Shown here one piece after another: positions 36,191-46,003 of a stretch of DNA of 64,000 nt. Made by a program: the position numbers and the translations under genes. The notes under the pieces are model-generated. The model made no database searches and was not told the origin of the DNA. It saw nothing but the letters and a program-made list of their open reading frames with translations. Positions within the stretch are counted from its first letter, which is position 1; every line of letters begins with the position of its first letter. Source of the DNA: Deltaproteobacteria bacterium (GTDB lineage Bacteria; Myxococcota; Kuafuiibacteriia; Kuafuiibacteriales; Kuafuiibacteriaceae); NCBI GenBank assembly GCA_020632995.1, contig JACKEN010000001.1, positions 1,520,001-1,584,000 of the forward strand, read 5' to 3'.

Positions 36191-36910
36191 CTACTTCAGC
36201 TCGGCGAGGGTTGCGAGGTCGAGCCCCTTCACCACCGCCTTCACGGTGTCCATCTTCACCTTGTCGGCGGTGGCCTCGACCATGAAGCGGTTGGCCACGA
36301 TGACCTTCAGCTCGGCGCGGTCGCCGGTCACCTTCTCCATCGCGCGGTTGCCCTCGAAGGTGGTGGTCTTCTCGTAGCCGTCGTCGGTCTCCTTGTCGAT
36401 CTCCACCGCGGCCCAGCCGGTGGCGGCCATCGCCGCGAAGCCGCGCATGGAGCCCATGTCGACCACCTTCAGGTCGAGGCGGGCGCCGCCCTCGCCTTCG
36501 TAGCGGGCGTCGGCCATCGAGACCTTCATCCCCACCGCGTTGGTCTTCTGACCCTCGGCCTTGGTCCGCTTCAGGCCCTCCACCGACTCGGGCATGCGCT
36601 CCTTGAGCTTCCGGAAGTCGACCGGCTCCACGTTGGTGACGATCTTCGCCTTCATGGCGTCCTGCATCCGGGCCAGCGCGTCCTGGACGTTCTGGGGGGC
36701 ATCCTCGGCCGCCTCACCCGCCTCGGCGTGGGCCTTCGCCGCCGCCTCACGGGCCTGCTCCGCCGCCGCCTCGGCCTGGGCGGCCAGCTCGAGCGCGCGC
36801 GCCTGGGCCTGCTTGGCCTGCTCTTCGGCCGCCTTCTGCTCGTCCTTGCAGCCTGCCGCGCCCAGGACCAGGACGCCGCTCATGAGGGAACTGATGAGGG
36901 TGCTCCGCAT
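36191..36910 (-). CDS. Hypothetical lipoprotein with Ala-rich coiled coil
   Basis: A 239-residue lipoprotein (lipobox GAAGC). Residues about 22-70 are an Ala/Glu/Lys/Gln coiled coil (EEQAKQAQARALELAAQAEA) that could span the periplasm or oligomerise. The C-terminal 140 residues are alpha/beta with segments such as VVDMGSMRGFAAMAATGWAA and VIVANRFMVEATADKVKMDT. I do not recognise the domain. It converges on the Old Yellow Enzyme gene with 1 bp between the stops and follows leuS in reverse orientation order. Likely an envelope protein of unknown role. Confidence 0.7.
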   Translation of the reverse strand: MRSTLISSLMSGVLVLGAAGCKDEQKAAEEQAKQAQARALELAAQAEAAAEQAREAAAKAHAEAGEAAEDAPQNVQDALARMQDAMKAKIVTNVEPVDFRKLKERMPESVEGLKRTKAEGQKTNAVGMKVSMADARYEGEGGARLDLKVVDMGSMRGFAAMAATGWAAVEIDKETDDGYEKTTTFEGNRAMEKVTGDRAELKVIVANRFMVEATADKVKMDTVKAVVKGLDLATLAELK

Positions 36911-36954
36911 GGCGGCGAAGGTACGCCTTCGGGGCGCCGGCCGCCACCGGAACG

Positions 36955-39471
36955 CTACTTCACGATGATGTTGAGGATCCGGCCGACCTTGTAGACGACC
37001 CGGACGATCGCCTTGCCCTCGATGTGCTTCTGGATCGCCTCGTTGGCGGTGGCGGCGGCCATCGCGGTCGCCTCGTCCGCGTCGGCGGGGATCTCGATCT
37101 CGCCCCGGGTCTTACCCAGGATCTGGACGCCCATCTTGATGACGTCGTCCTTCGCGTAGCGCTCGTCCGCCTCCGGCCACTTCGCGTAGCTGATGCCGCC
37201 CGCCTTGCCGAGGCCCTTGTCCCAGATCTGTTCCGCGATGTGGGGCGCGAAGGGCTGAATGAGCTGGCACAGCGGCTCGAGCACCGCCCGGGCGGTGGTG
37301 CCGAGCTGGGCCAGATCGCGGGTGGCGATGTGGAGCGCGCTGATCGCGGTGTTCAGGGCGAGCTTCTCGATGTCATCCGACACCTTGGCGATCGCCTTGT
37401 GCACCACCCGCAGCTCCGCCTCGCTCGGCTCCGCGTCGGTGACGCGCGGGGTGTCCGCGTCGCCCTCGAAGAACAGGCGCCAGAAGCGCCGCAGGAAGTC
37501 CCACTGGGCCTTGATGCCGGTGGACGCCCACGGCTTGTCCTGGTCCATCGGGCCGAGGAAGCAGATGTACACGCGCATCGCGTCGGCGCCGTACTCCCGG
37601 ATGACCTCGTCCGGGTTCACGACGTTGCCCTTGCGCTTGGACATCTTCTCGATCTTCTGAACGACCTCGATGTCCGTGCCCTTCTTGAAGTGGTGGGCGC
37701 CGCGGTCCTCCACCTCGGCGTACGGCACGATGCGCTTGTCGGGGTCGTAGTAGGTGAAGGCGGTGATCATCCCCTGGTGTCGGAGCTTCTGGAACGGCTC
37801 CGGGTCGCGCACCAGCCCCTGCTCGTGCAGGAAGCGTTGCCACATGCGCGCGTACATGAGGTGGCCCACGGTGTGCTCGGGGCCGCCCACGTACAGGTCC
37901 ACCGGCATCCAGTAGTCGCTCTTCTCGCGGCTGCAGAACGCCTCGCCGTTCTTCGGGTCGCAGTAGCGCAGGAAGTACCAGCTCGAGCCGGCGGAGCCCG
38001 GCATGGTGTCGGTCTCGCGCACCAGGCTCCGGCCGCCCTCCTCCACCCGCAACCAGTCTTGCGCCCGCGACAGGGGCGACTCGCCGGTGCCGGTGGGCGC
38101 GTACTCCTCCACCTCGGGCAGGACCAGGGGCAGCTCGGCCTGGGTCAGGGCGCGCACCACGTTCCCCGCCTCATCCTTCAGGATCGGGATGGGCTCGCCC
38201 CAGTAGCGCTGGCGGGCGAAGGTCCAGTCCCGGAGCTTGTAGGTGATGCGGGCGGTACCGCAGCCGTGCTGCTCGAGCCACTGGATCGCCGCCTTGATCG
38301 CGACCCCACCCTCGGTGGTGGTGCCGTCCAGCGGCCCCGAGGCCATCAGCACGCCCTCGCCGTCGTGCGCGGCGGACTCGACGTCGCCCCCGCTGATCAC
38401 CTGGCGGATGGTGAGCTCCATCGCCTTGGCGAACTCCCAGTCGCGCTGGTCGTGGGCGGGCACCGCCATGATGGCGCCGGTGCCGTAGCCGTAGATGACG
38501 TAGTCCGAGATCCACACCGGGATCTGCTCACCCGTGGCGGGGTTGATGGCGCGCGCCCCGGTGTCGACGCCGGTCTTGTCCTTGGTGGTCTGCCGATCGA
38601 TCTCGCTCATGCTCGCGGTGCGCTTCTGGTACGCGCGCACCGCCTCCCGCTGGGCCTCGGTGGTGATCGTCTCGACGATCGGGTGCTCGGGCGCCACCAC
38701 CATGTACGTCGCGCCCCACAGCGTATCGGGCCGGGTGGTGAACACCACGAGCGGGGTGTCGTGCCCCACCAGCTTGAAGTGGATCTCGGCCCCCTCGGAG
38801 CGGCCGATGCGCTCGCGCTGCCCGGTCTTGGTCATCTCGGGCCAGTCGATGGTGTCGAGGCCGGCCAGGAGCTGCTCGGCGTACTGCGTGATCTTCAGCG
38901 ACCACTGCTTGCGCCGCACCCGCTCCACCGGATGCCCACCCCGCTCGCTCTTGCCGTCGATGACCTCGTCGTTGGCCAGCACCGTGCCGAGGGCCGGGCA
39001 CCAGTTCACGAACTCCTCGGCCTCGTAGGCCAGGCCCTTGTCGAAGAGCTGGGTGAAGATCCACTGGGTCCACTTGTAGTAGTCGGGGTCGGCGGTGCTG
39101 ACCTCGCGGCTCCAGTCGTAGCTGAACCCGCACATCTTCAGCTGGCGCCGGAAGTTCTCGACCGCCTCGGCGGTGGACTTCTGGGGCGCCACGCCCTCCT
39201 CGATCGCCTTCTGCTCGGCCGGCAGCCCGAACGCGTCGTACCCCATGGGGTGGAGCACGTTGTAGCCCTGGGCCCGGCGCTTCCGGCTCAGGACGTCACC
39301 GCCGATGTAGCTGGCCGGGTGCCCCACGTGCAGGCCCTTGCCGGAGGGGTACGGGAACATGTCCAGCGCGTAGAACTTGGGGAGGCTGAAGTCCTCCTTG
39401 GCACAGAAGGTCCCGTTGTCGTCCCAGTACCGCTGCCACCGCGGCTCGATGCTCGAGGGCTCGTAAGGCAT
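36955..39471 (-). CDS. leuS: Leucyl-tRNA synthetase
   Basis: Class I aminoacyl-tRNA synthetase, 838 residues from the ATG at 39471 (an in-frame GTG three codons upstream is possible). The HIGH-like motif is in FPYPSGKGLHVGHPASYIGG, and the KMSKS loop is KMSKRKGNVVNP. The editing domain contains TTRPDTLWGATYMVVAPEHP. The C-terminal region has the anticodon-binding helices and ends with the small ubiquitin-like domain (KAIVRVVYKVGRILNIIVK). Length and order are normal. It is divergent from the hydrolase gene at 39533. Confidence 0.97.
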   Translation of the reverse strand: MPYEPSSIEPRWQRYWDDNGTFCAKEDFSLPKFYALDMFPYPSGKGLHVGHPASYIGGDVLSRKRRAQGYNVLHPMGYDAFGLPAEQKAIEEGVAPQKSTAEAVENFRRQLKMCGFSYDWSREVSTADPDYYKWTQWIFTQLFDKGLAYEAEEFVNWCPALGTVLANDEVIDGKSERGGHPVERVRRKQWSLKITQYAEQLLAGLDTIDWPEMTKTGQRERIGRSEGAEIHFKLVGHDTPLVVFTTRPDTLWGATYMVVAPEHPIVETITTEAQREAVRAYQKRTASMSEIDRQTTKDKTGVDTGARAINPATGEQIPVWISDYVIYGYGTGAIMAVPAHDQRDWEFAKAMELTIRQVISGGDVESAAHDGEGVLMASGPLDGTTTEGGVAIKAAIQWLEQHGCGTARITYKLRDWTFARQRYWGEPIPILKDEAGNVVRALTQAELPLVLPEVEEYAPTGTGESPLSRAQDWLRVEEGGRSLVRETDTMPGSAGSSWYFLRYCDPKNGEAFCSREKSDYWMPVDLYVGGPEHTVGHLMYARMWQRFLHEQGLVRDPEPFQKLRHQGMITAFTYYDPDKRIVPYAEVEDRGAHHFKKGTDIEVVQKIEKMSKRKGNVVNPDEVIREYGADAMRVYICFLGPMDQDKPWASTGIKAQWDFLRRFWRLFFEGDADTPRVTDAEPSEAELRVVHKAIAKVSDDIEKLALNTAISALHIATRDLAQLGTTARAVLEPLCQLIQPFAPHIAEQIWDKGLGKAGGISYAKWPEADERYAKDDVIKMGVQILGKTRGEIEIPADADEATAMAAATANEAIQKHIEGKAIVRVVYKVGRILNIIVK

Positions 39472-39532
39472 GTCGCGCACTTACACCGGTGGGGTGTGGT
39501 GGGCAAGGACGGCCCGGGCTACCCTGCGGCGG

Positions 39533-40582
39533 GTGGCGGCCCTCAAGATCATCGCCCGCGCGCTCCTGTTCTCCGCCCTGATCCTCGTGACCCCGGCCGC
39601 CCTCCTGTTGGCCGTGGTGGCCGAGACGAGCCGGGGCTCCGCCGCAGGCTACCTGGCCCTCGGGTGGGTGGCGACCGGGGTGCTGGCCGTCGCCGGCTGG
39701 GCCCGCGCCGCGGTCGTGGGGGTGGTGGCCTCGACGTGCGGCGTGGCGGTCCTGCTCTTCACGGTGCCGCCCGCCGAGGCACCGGACGGCGTCATCCACA
39801 GCACCCCGATCCCCTTTCGGCTGTCTCAGCTGGTACCGGAGATCGACCAGGTGAAGGTGGGCCTCGCGCTCGCGCCCCGAGTGGACCGCTTCATCGATCC
39901 GCTGCAGGCCCGCCGGGTGGCCCGGCTCGTCCTCCCCACCTACCGCACCCTCGGCACCGAGGACCGGCGGAGCGCCCTCGCGTTCGGCTACGATCAGGTC
40001 TTCGGCGGCAAAGAGCGCACCGAGCACATGTACTGGACCTCGACCAGCACCCGCACCGGCGGCCCCGCCCTGATCTTCCTGCACGGCTCGGCCGGCAACT
40101 TCCTCGCGTACCCCGCCCTGCTCTCCCGCCTGGACGTGCCGGTGGTGTGCCCCACCAGCGGCTTCGGCCTCTACCTCGACCGGGCGGCCACGGCGGACAC
40201 GGTGGCCCGGGCCCGACGGTTCGCGGTAGAGACCCTCGGCGCGGACCCCGACCGCGTCTTCCTCGCCGCGCTCTCCCAGGGCGGCCAAGGCGCAACGCAG
40301 GTTGCGCATGATGATCCGAGCCTGCGCGGGGTGGTGCTGATCAGCGCGGTGGTGGACGAGGCCGCGATGGCCGCGTGGTCGGGGCCCGACGTGCTGCTCC
40401 TGCACGGCGCGATGGACCGCAGGATCTCGAAGAGCTACGCCGAGGCCGCGGTGGCGGCGCTCTCCACCAGCACCGCCAGCGTCAGCGCCCGGTACTGGCC
40501 GACGGAGGATCACTTCCTCCTGTACGCCCAACCCACCGAGGTCGTCGACGCGATCAGATCGTGGATGGCGGCCAGGGATTGA
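39533..40582 (+). CDS. Membrane-anchored alpha/beta hydrolase-like protein
   Basis: A 349-residue protein. The first 95 residues form about three membrane helices (ALLFSALILVTPAALLLAVV, then a second and third hydrophobic stretch). The rest is an alpha/beta hydrolase-like domain, probably periplasmic. Its motifs are ALIFLHGSAGNFLAYP (oxyanion strand), AALSQGGQG (nucleophile elbow), LLLHGAMDRRI (acid) and WPTEDHFLL (His). The residues are in the correct order, so enzyme activity is plausible. GTG at 39533 is chosen because it precedes the first helix. It is divergent from leuS. Confidence 0.72.
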   Translation: MAALKIIARALLFSALILVTPAALLLAVVAETSRGSAAGYLALGWVATGVLAVAGWARAAVVGVVASTCGVAVLLFTVPPAEAPDGVIHSTPIPFRLSQLVPEIDQVKVGLALAPRVDRFIDPLQARRVARLVLPTYRTLGTEDRRSALAFGYDQVFGGKERTEHMYWTSTSTRTGGPALIFLHGSAGNFLAYPALLSRLDVPVVCPTSGFGLYLDRAATADTVARARRFAVETLGADPDRVFLAALSQGGQGATQVAHDDPSLRGVVLISAVVDEAAMAAWSGPDVLLLHGAMDRRISKSYAEAAVAALSTSTASVSARYWPTEDHFLLYAQPTEVVDAIRSWMAARD

Positions 40583-40645
40583 TCCGACCGCTTGACCGCG
40601 CTCACGCGCTGGCCACCCCCACCGCGCAGGAACACCATCGGAGTG

Positions 40646-41032
40646 ATGAAGCGCCTCGCCTTGCTCTCGATGCTCGCGGTGACCGGATGCACCCAATACG
40701 CGTCAGACTGGGTGACGTACAGCGCGCGCGAGCTCGTCGTCATGAGCCACCGCCGCCACGTCAACCAGGAGCTGCGGGCCATCCGTGAGGCACAGGCCCA
40801 CCCCAGGGTCGTGGTGGTGCGCCAGGCGCCCGAGCACGAAGCCGGGCGACGGCTCGGGATCGAGCTCGCCGCCAAGGCCGCCGGCGGGCGGGACGTGAGC
40901 GCCGAGCGCGACCGATTCCAGGCCCTCGACGCGGACGAGCAGGAGGCCTGCGTGGCGAGCTACACCCGCCACGCCCCGACCGGGGAGGCCGGCCGCGCCG
41001 TCCTCGAGCAGCTCTGGCTGGACCGCAACTGA
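40646..41032 (+). CDS. Small hypothetical lipoprotein
   Basis: A 128-residue exported lipoprotein with lipobox VTGC (Cys15). The ATG follows a GGAG ribosome-binding site. The mature part is charged and helical (RRHVNQELRAIREAQAHPRV, then a second helix to the end) with one further Cys (EACVASY). No domain is recognised. It starts 63 bp after the membrane hydrolase gene on the same strand and precedes the large phosphoesterase gene. Confidence 0.7.
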   Translation: MKRLALLSMLAVTGCTQYASDWVTYSARELVVMSHRRHVNQELRAIREAQAHPRVVVVRQAPEHEAGRRLGIELAAKAAGGRDVSAERDRFQALDADEQEACVASYTRHAPTGEAGRAVLEQLWLDRN

Positions 41033-41096
41033 GCCTGCGCCCCCGGGCCTCAGCCACCTTCGCCCCAGGTCTCGCGGTCACCGCGAAGAGGGGCTC

Positions 41097-44000
41097 ATGC
41101 CGTTCCAGCTCACCCACACCCTCGTCTCCAAGTCCCTGAAATTGCAGCGGCGACAAGAGGGCGATCAAGTTCGCGTCGTGGTCCGCGACGAAGGCACGTT
41201 CGACGTGCTCTTCGCCGGCGCGCTGACCCGTCGCGCCTCCGCCCACTTCTATCACCGGATCCGGGTCGACCCGGTGGGCCCGGAGCCCGTCGGCGGTGAG
41301 CCGCCCCGCCCCGGCACCACCCCCCGGCACGGCGGCTACGAGACGGTGCGCCACACCGTGCCCCTCACCCTCGAGCTCTTCACCCCGGACGGCAAGCCTT
41401 TCACCGCCGACACCGTCACCGTCGCGGACCTCCAGAAGCACCGCGACCTCCGCGGGTCACCTTCGGGCCCGTGGTCCTATCGAATCAGGGGGGAGGCCGC
41501 GCCGGTGTGGGTGGACGAGGACTCCACCGTCACCGGGATGAGCGGGCACTTCGCGGTGACGATCCTGGAGCCGATCCCGTCCGAGAGCGCACCGCCCCTG
41601 GTGGACGCCGAAGCGCACCCCGGCCCCAACGAGTTCCCGTTCGACCTCTTCCGGCTCGGGACCTTCGTGGCGGAGGTCCCGAAGACGTCGGGCCTGCCCG
41701 GGGTCCGTTGGCAGGGCCGCTTGCAGCTCGTCGACCCCAACGGCGCGGTGGTCGCAGACACCGACCGGAGCACGCTGCGCTTCCAGGTCGACCAGCGCAC
41801 CCTGAGCCGCTCGCGCGACGCAGAGGGGAAGGTGCGCAAGTGGGCGCTCCGGGTGGTGGCCCCGCCGCTGATCCTCGGCAAGACCCACGTCTTCGCGACG
41901 GTGATCGGTGAGGCACGCATCGAGAGCGCCGCCATCCAGACGCGCGTGGACACCCTCCTCGGACCCCGAGGCAAGAACTTCGAGATCTTCGGCGCCCGCG
42001 ATGGCGACGACGCGGTCATCCGGCTGAAGATCAACGACGTGGTCGCGGCCGAGACCCTGGACATGCACGGGCTCCTCGAGGACACCCTGGTCAACGCAGG
42101 CCAGGCTGCGGAAGCCGACCCCCACGACATCGAGGCCGGCGTCACGTACACCGTCTATCGCACCTCTGCCTCGCCCGGCTACGGCACCACGCTGGACCTC
42201 GCCTCCTTGAAGGTCGAGGCCATCGACGTCCACTTCGGCACCGGACGGCGGCTCGCGGTGCCCGCGCTCTCCTTCGGCGTCTCCATCTCGGGGGCGGCGA
42301 AGATCTCCTTCAAGGGCGCCCCCCTGGCCACCGGTCGGGTGCGGGGTGGACGCCTAGAGGTGGAGCTCGGCTTCAAGGTGGCATCGGGCGGGATGCCTCA
42401 GCTCGCGGTGTGGGTGCCGGACTCGCCCTTCGACGTCGACATCAGCGCCGTGGTGAAGGCCGCCCTGCTCGCGGCCTTCGGCGTGGGGGGCCTGCTCGGG
42501 GGCCTCTCGGTGGAGGCGTTCGTCCAGCACGCGATCGACGACGTGATCGCCGGCCTGGTCAGGCGGGCGTTCGCGAACCCGGCGGTGGCGGCGCGGATGC
42601 TCATGACCCTGTTCGGGGCCCACCTCACCTACCGGCGCATCCACCTCCAGGGCACCGATCTCGTCTTCGAGCACATCGCCCCGCTGGAGCACGAGCCCAA
42701 GCCCACCCCCGGCTACATGGCGGCGGTGGGGCGCGCCTTCGGGCCCGACCCGGTGCGTCCGGGGATGAGCTTCCGACCCCCGATCCTCGGGGACACCTGG
42801 GGGGCCGCGAACCTCACCCGGAACATCGACCACGTGGTGGTGGTGATGATGGAGAACCGCTCCTACGACCACGTGCTCGGCTACCGCGCCCGGAGCACCA
42901 CCCCCGACGGCGCCGATGGCCTGACCCAGGACGTCGTCGACGCCGTCCAGGCCGTCGGCGCCCCGGGGACCTACGTGGTGCGGCCCTACCGCGAGGCCGG
43001 CTTCGCCCTGAACGCGGCGGACAAGAGGACGCGCCTGCCGAAGCCGGTGGGCCACGAGCTCGAGGACGTGACCGAGCAACTCAGCCTGCGCACCACCACC
43101 GCGGGCGGGCGCACCATCAACAGCCCGGTGGGCTTCGTCGAGAACTTCAAGCCGAAGATCGGGCAGGACACGCAAGGCGTGGTGCCCAACGACGTCCTCG
43201 GCTACTACGAGGGCCCCGATCTCGGCTTCTTCGAGTACCTGGCCGAGAACTACGCCTACTGCGATCGCTACTATTGCTCGCACCCGGGCCCGACGCTGCC
43301 CAATCGGATGTACTCGCTCACCGGTGACGTACAGCACGACCGCTACGGCTTCCCCATCCTCGACAACAACAACGGGGACAACTTCCTGCTCTCCCGCGCC
43401 ACCACCATCTACGACCTGATGACCCGGCGCGGGCTCACCTGGCGGGTCTACGAGTCGACGCCCTCGGTGACCATGCTCCGCATGTTCGCGCGCTACGCGA
43501 CGGACGACACCAACATCGTCCCGCTGGAGCGACTGGCGGCCGACGTCGCGCGGGGGGACCTGCCGGCGTTCACCGCCATCGAGCCCCAGATGCACGCGCA
43601 CCCGCAGGACGATGACCACCCGGACGCGGACATGCACCGGGGCCAGATCTTCCTGCAGGGGGTCTATCAGACCCTGCGCTCGAACCCGGACTTGTGGCGG
43701 AGGACCCTCCTCCTCATCACCTACGACGAGCACGGCGGGCTCTACGATCACGTCGTGCCCCCGCTGGCCGACGTGATCGCGCCGAAGCGGACCGGCGCAA
43801 TCTCGGTTGCGGGCCGCAGGGCCGCGCGGGGGCGCTCCCTCGGCGGGCTGGGCCTGGAGCTGGAGGACCCGATGGTCGAAGCACCGCTCAGCACGAACCC
43901 GGGGGAGACCACCGACGAGGCCGCCAGGTACGTCCAGATCCCCTACGGGGTTCGGGTGCCCACGTTCGTGGTCTCGCCCTGGGTCGCCCCCGGCAAGGGC

Positions 44001-44312
44001 CCGGGCGTGGTGCTGGATCACTGCTCGATCCTGAAGACGGTCCTCGCGCGCTTCTGGGGCGGCGACAAGCCGTTCCTCAGCGACCGGGTGCACGCCGCCC
44101 ACTCGTTCGAGGCGTTCCTGACCGAGGCCGCCCCGCGGATGGACGTGCCCGCGCCAAAGCCGCTGGACGAGCTGCCCCTCGACGTCCGCCGGGAGGTGGT
44201 GTCCGAGCACAGCCGCATCGAGACCCCGCCCCTCAGCCGGGCCCAGATGCGGCGCGGGCCGGTGGACTACCACGCCCTCAGCGGGCGCTGGGCCCGGCAG
44301 CTGGGCCGGTAG
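41097..44312 (+). CDS. Phosphoesterase (phospholipase C / acid phosphatase AcpA superfamily) with a large N-terminal domain
   Basis: A 1,071-residue protein. Its C-terminal half, from about residue 576, is a PF04185-type phosphoesterase. NIDHVVVVMMENRSYDHVLG carries the metal and nucleophile region, HPGPTLPNRMYSLTGD the substrate pocket, and LLITYDEHGGLYDHVVPP the classic C-terminal metal motif. The first 575 residues are beta-rich and unlike known PLC extensions, with units such as TFVAEVPKTSGLPGVRWQGR. There is no signal peptide, unlike secreted PLCs, so it acts inside the cell or is exported by a non-Sec route. GAGGGG ribosome-binding site before the ATG at 41097. It converges on the aldo/keto reductase gene with 1 bp between. 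Confidence 0.85.
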   Translation: MPFQLTHTLVSKSLKLQRRQEGDQVRVVVRDEGTFDVLFAGALTRRASAHFYHRIRVDPVGPEPVGGEPPRPGTTPRHGGYETVRHTVPLTLELFTPDGKPFTADTVTVADLQKHRDLRGSPSGPWSYRIRGEAAPVWVDEDSTVTGMSGHFAVTILEPIPSESAPPLVDAEAHPGPNEFPFDLFRLGTFVAEVPKTSGLPGVRWQGRLQLVDPNGAVVADTDRSTLRFQVDQRTLSRSRDAEGKVRKWALRVVAPPLILGKTHVFATVIGEARIESAAIQTRVDTLLGPRGKNFEIFGARDGDDAVIRLKINDVVAAETLDMHGLLEDTLVNAGQAAEADPHDIEAGVTYTVYRTSASPGYGTTLDLASLKVEAIDVHFGTGRRLAVPALSFGVSISGAAKISFKGAPLATGRVRGGRLEVELGFKVASGGMPQLAVWVPDSPFDVDISAVVKAALLAAFGVGGLLGGLSVEAFVQHAIDDVIAGLVRRAFANPAVAARMLMTLFGAHLTYRRIHLQGTDLVFEHIAPLEHEPKPTPGYMAAVGRAFGPDPVRPGMSFRPPILGDTWGAANLTRNIDHVVVVMMENRSYDHVLGYRARSTTPDGADGLTQDVVDAVQAVGAPGTYVVRPYREAGFALNAADKRTRLPKPVGHELEDVTEQLSLRTTTAGGRTINSPVGFVENFKPKIGQDTQGVVPNDVLGYYEGPDLGFFEYLAENYAYCDRYYCSHPGPTLPNRMYSLTGDVQHDRYGFPILDNNNGDNFLLSRATTIYDLMTRRGLTWRVYESTPSVTMLRMFARYATDDTNIVPLERLAADVARGDLPAFTAIEPQMHAHPQDDDHPDADMHRGQIFLQGVYQTLRSNPDLWRRTLLLITYDEHGGLYDHVVPPLADVIAPKRTGAISVAGRRAARGRSLGGLGLELEDPMVEAPLSTNPGETTDEAARYVQIPYGVRVPTFVVSPWVAPGKGPGVVLDHCSILKTVLARFWGGDKPFLSDRVHAAHSFEAFLTEAAPRMDVPAPKPLDELPLDVRREVVSEHSRIETPPLSRAQMRRGPVDYHALSGRWARQLGR

Positions 44313-44313
44313 G

Positions 44314-45930
44314 TCAGTCCTCGTCGCGGATGGTGAGCCGCTGCCCCTGGACGTCGTCCACGCGGGCGGTGCGGGACTCCTGGGTGGCCTGCTTGAAGAA
44401 GGTGTAGGTCTCGCCGAGCGCGGGCGCAGGCACCACCTCGCCCATGGCGGAGTAGGCAACCCAGCCTGCGCTCAGGTCGATCTCGTTCGCGGGCGCCTGG
44501 GCCGGCTGCACCGGCTCGGCCAGCATCTCGGCGAAGACCTCCTGCGCGCGGGCGTAGCCCCCACCGACCGTCGCGTCCTTGGTGGCCCACTCCTTGAAGT
44601 TCGCCTTCACCTCCGGCCGCGCCCCCGCCGCCTCCGCCACCGCGCCCAGCAGGGTCTTGAACCCGTCGCGCCAGTCCGCGGCCCCCGAGGACTGGAGGTC
44701 CGCCACGTGACGCATCAGGTTGCAGGCGAAGTTGCGCAGCGCCCCCTCCCGCTCCGGGCCGGCCACCTCGGCCGCGATGGACGCGGCGGTGTCGCCCAGG
44801 AGGGTCGCGATCCCCGGCTCGGCGGTGAGCTGGTCGAGGATGTACCACATGGTGCGGTCGGGATAGGCGCCGTACAGCGCCTTCACGTCTCCCGAGAGGT
44901 CCGGAGCCCGCTCCTTCGCGTCGAGCTCGTCACGGGTGAGCGGGACGAAGAGGCCTCCGACCTCGGCCACCAGCTCCGGGGTGATGCGCGGGTTGGTCCG
45001 GGCCCCGAGGTTGTCCTGGATGCGCTGATCGTCGGTGGAGAACGTCACCGGCACCACTCCGGTCTCATAGGCCCACCGGATGAGCAGCTCGCCCGCGCTC
45101 ACCCCCTCCCGCTCGGCGAGCGCGGTCAGGCGCGGATCCAGCCGGGGCAAGAGATATTGCGTCGGCATCCCGTAGCCCTCGTCCACGCACGCGCCCACCT
45201 GGGTGCTCCCCATGAGCCCGTAGCCCAGGTAGCGGATGTCGTTGTCCTCGCAGAAGCGGCGCACGGCGTCGTCCTGCTGGTAGGGGCTGAAGCGGTTCTC
45301 GACGCAGGAGAGCCTGCACCCGAGCTCCCGGGCCCGCTGATGGAGGCGCCGGACGTCGTCCAGGCCCAGGTTGCTCGCGCCCAGCCCCTTGGCGTGCCCC
45401 GCTTTCACGTAGGAGGCCAGCTGGCGCAGGGTCTTGTCGTTCGCGGTGTCGCTCTCGCTCAGCTCATGCAGCATGAGGACCTCCGGCGTCCGTCCCAGCG
45501 CCGCCTTCGCCTGGCTCAGCTGCGCCGACACCGTCTTCGCGTTGAGCTGTCGCCGCTCCTCGGGCCCCTTGCCGCGCATCTCGGCCTGGATCGCGGCGTC
45601 GTCGGCCGGCTTCACCTTGTAGATGACGTACAGGTCGTCCCGAATCCCCTTCTCCTGCCCCAGCCGGCCCAGGGCCTCGGTGCTGGAGTACGCCGAGGCG
45701 GCGTCGAAGGCGCGATAGCCGGCGCCCATCGCCTTGCCGAGGACATCTTGACGGGTGGGCGGGACGTCGGCCCCGAACAGGTCCAGCTTGGGCACCGTGT
45801 AGCCCTTGGCCGCCTGCCGCGTGGCCTCCTTCTGCCGCTGGGCCTCCAGCTGCTGGTCGACGCCGGGGTCGGCCAGGGGAGCGAAGCGGTTGCCCTTCAA
45901 GGTGGTGGGGGAGAACGGTGCGCCGGACAT
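44314..45930 (-). CDS. Aldo/keto reductase-like protein with C-terminal extension
   Basis: A 538-residue protein. Residues about 45-340 follow the aldo/keto reductase barrel with a catalytic tetrad visible: Asp and Tyr in GYRAFDAASAYSS, Lys in YKVKP, His in LMLHELSES. The barrel C-terminus (VPVTFSTDDQRIQDNLGA) resembles the NADPH-binding segment but is diverged. Another 200 residues follow, helical first (GALRNFACNLMRHVADLQSS) and then beta-rich with AGWVAYSAMGEVVPAPALGE. This extension is not part of standard enzymes, which are about 320 residues. It converges on the phosphoesterase gene. The substrate is unknown. Confidence 0.78.
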   Translation of the reverse strand: MSGAPFSPTTLKGNRFAPLADPGVDQQLEAQRQKEATRQAAKGYTVPKLDLFGADVPPTRQDVLGKAMGAGYRAFDAASAYSSTEALGRLGQEKGIRDDLYVIYKVKPADDAAIQAEMRGKGPEERRQLNAKTVSAQLSQAKAALGRTPEVLMLHELSESDTANDKTLRQLASYVKAGHAKGLGASNLGLDDVRRLHQRARELGCRLSCVENRFSPYQQDDAVRRFCEDNDIRYLGYGLMGSTQVGACVDEGYGMPTQYLLPRLDPRLTALAEREGVSAGELLIRWAYETGVVPVTFSTDDQRIQDNLGARTNPRITPELVAEVGGLFVPLTRDELDAKERAPDLSGDVKALYGAYPDRTMWYILDQLTAEPGIATLLGDTAASIAAEVAGPEREGALRNFACNLMRHVADLQSSGAADWRDGFKTLLGAVAEAAGARPEVKANFKEWATKDATVGGGYARAQEVFAEMLAEPVQPAQAPANEIDLSAGWVAYSAMGEVVPAPALGETYTFFKQATQESRTARVDDVQGQRLTIRDED

Positions 45931-46003
45931 GGCGACAGGTAGAGCAAGGTAGGTGCCAAGCCTCGATCCTGGCGGGCAGCGGCTGTCACAGCCCGGAGTG
46001 ACG

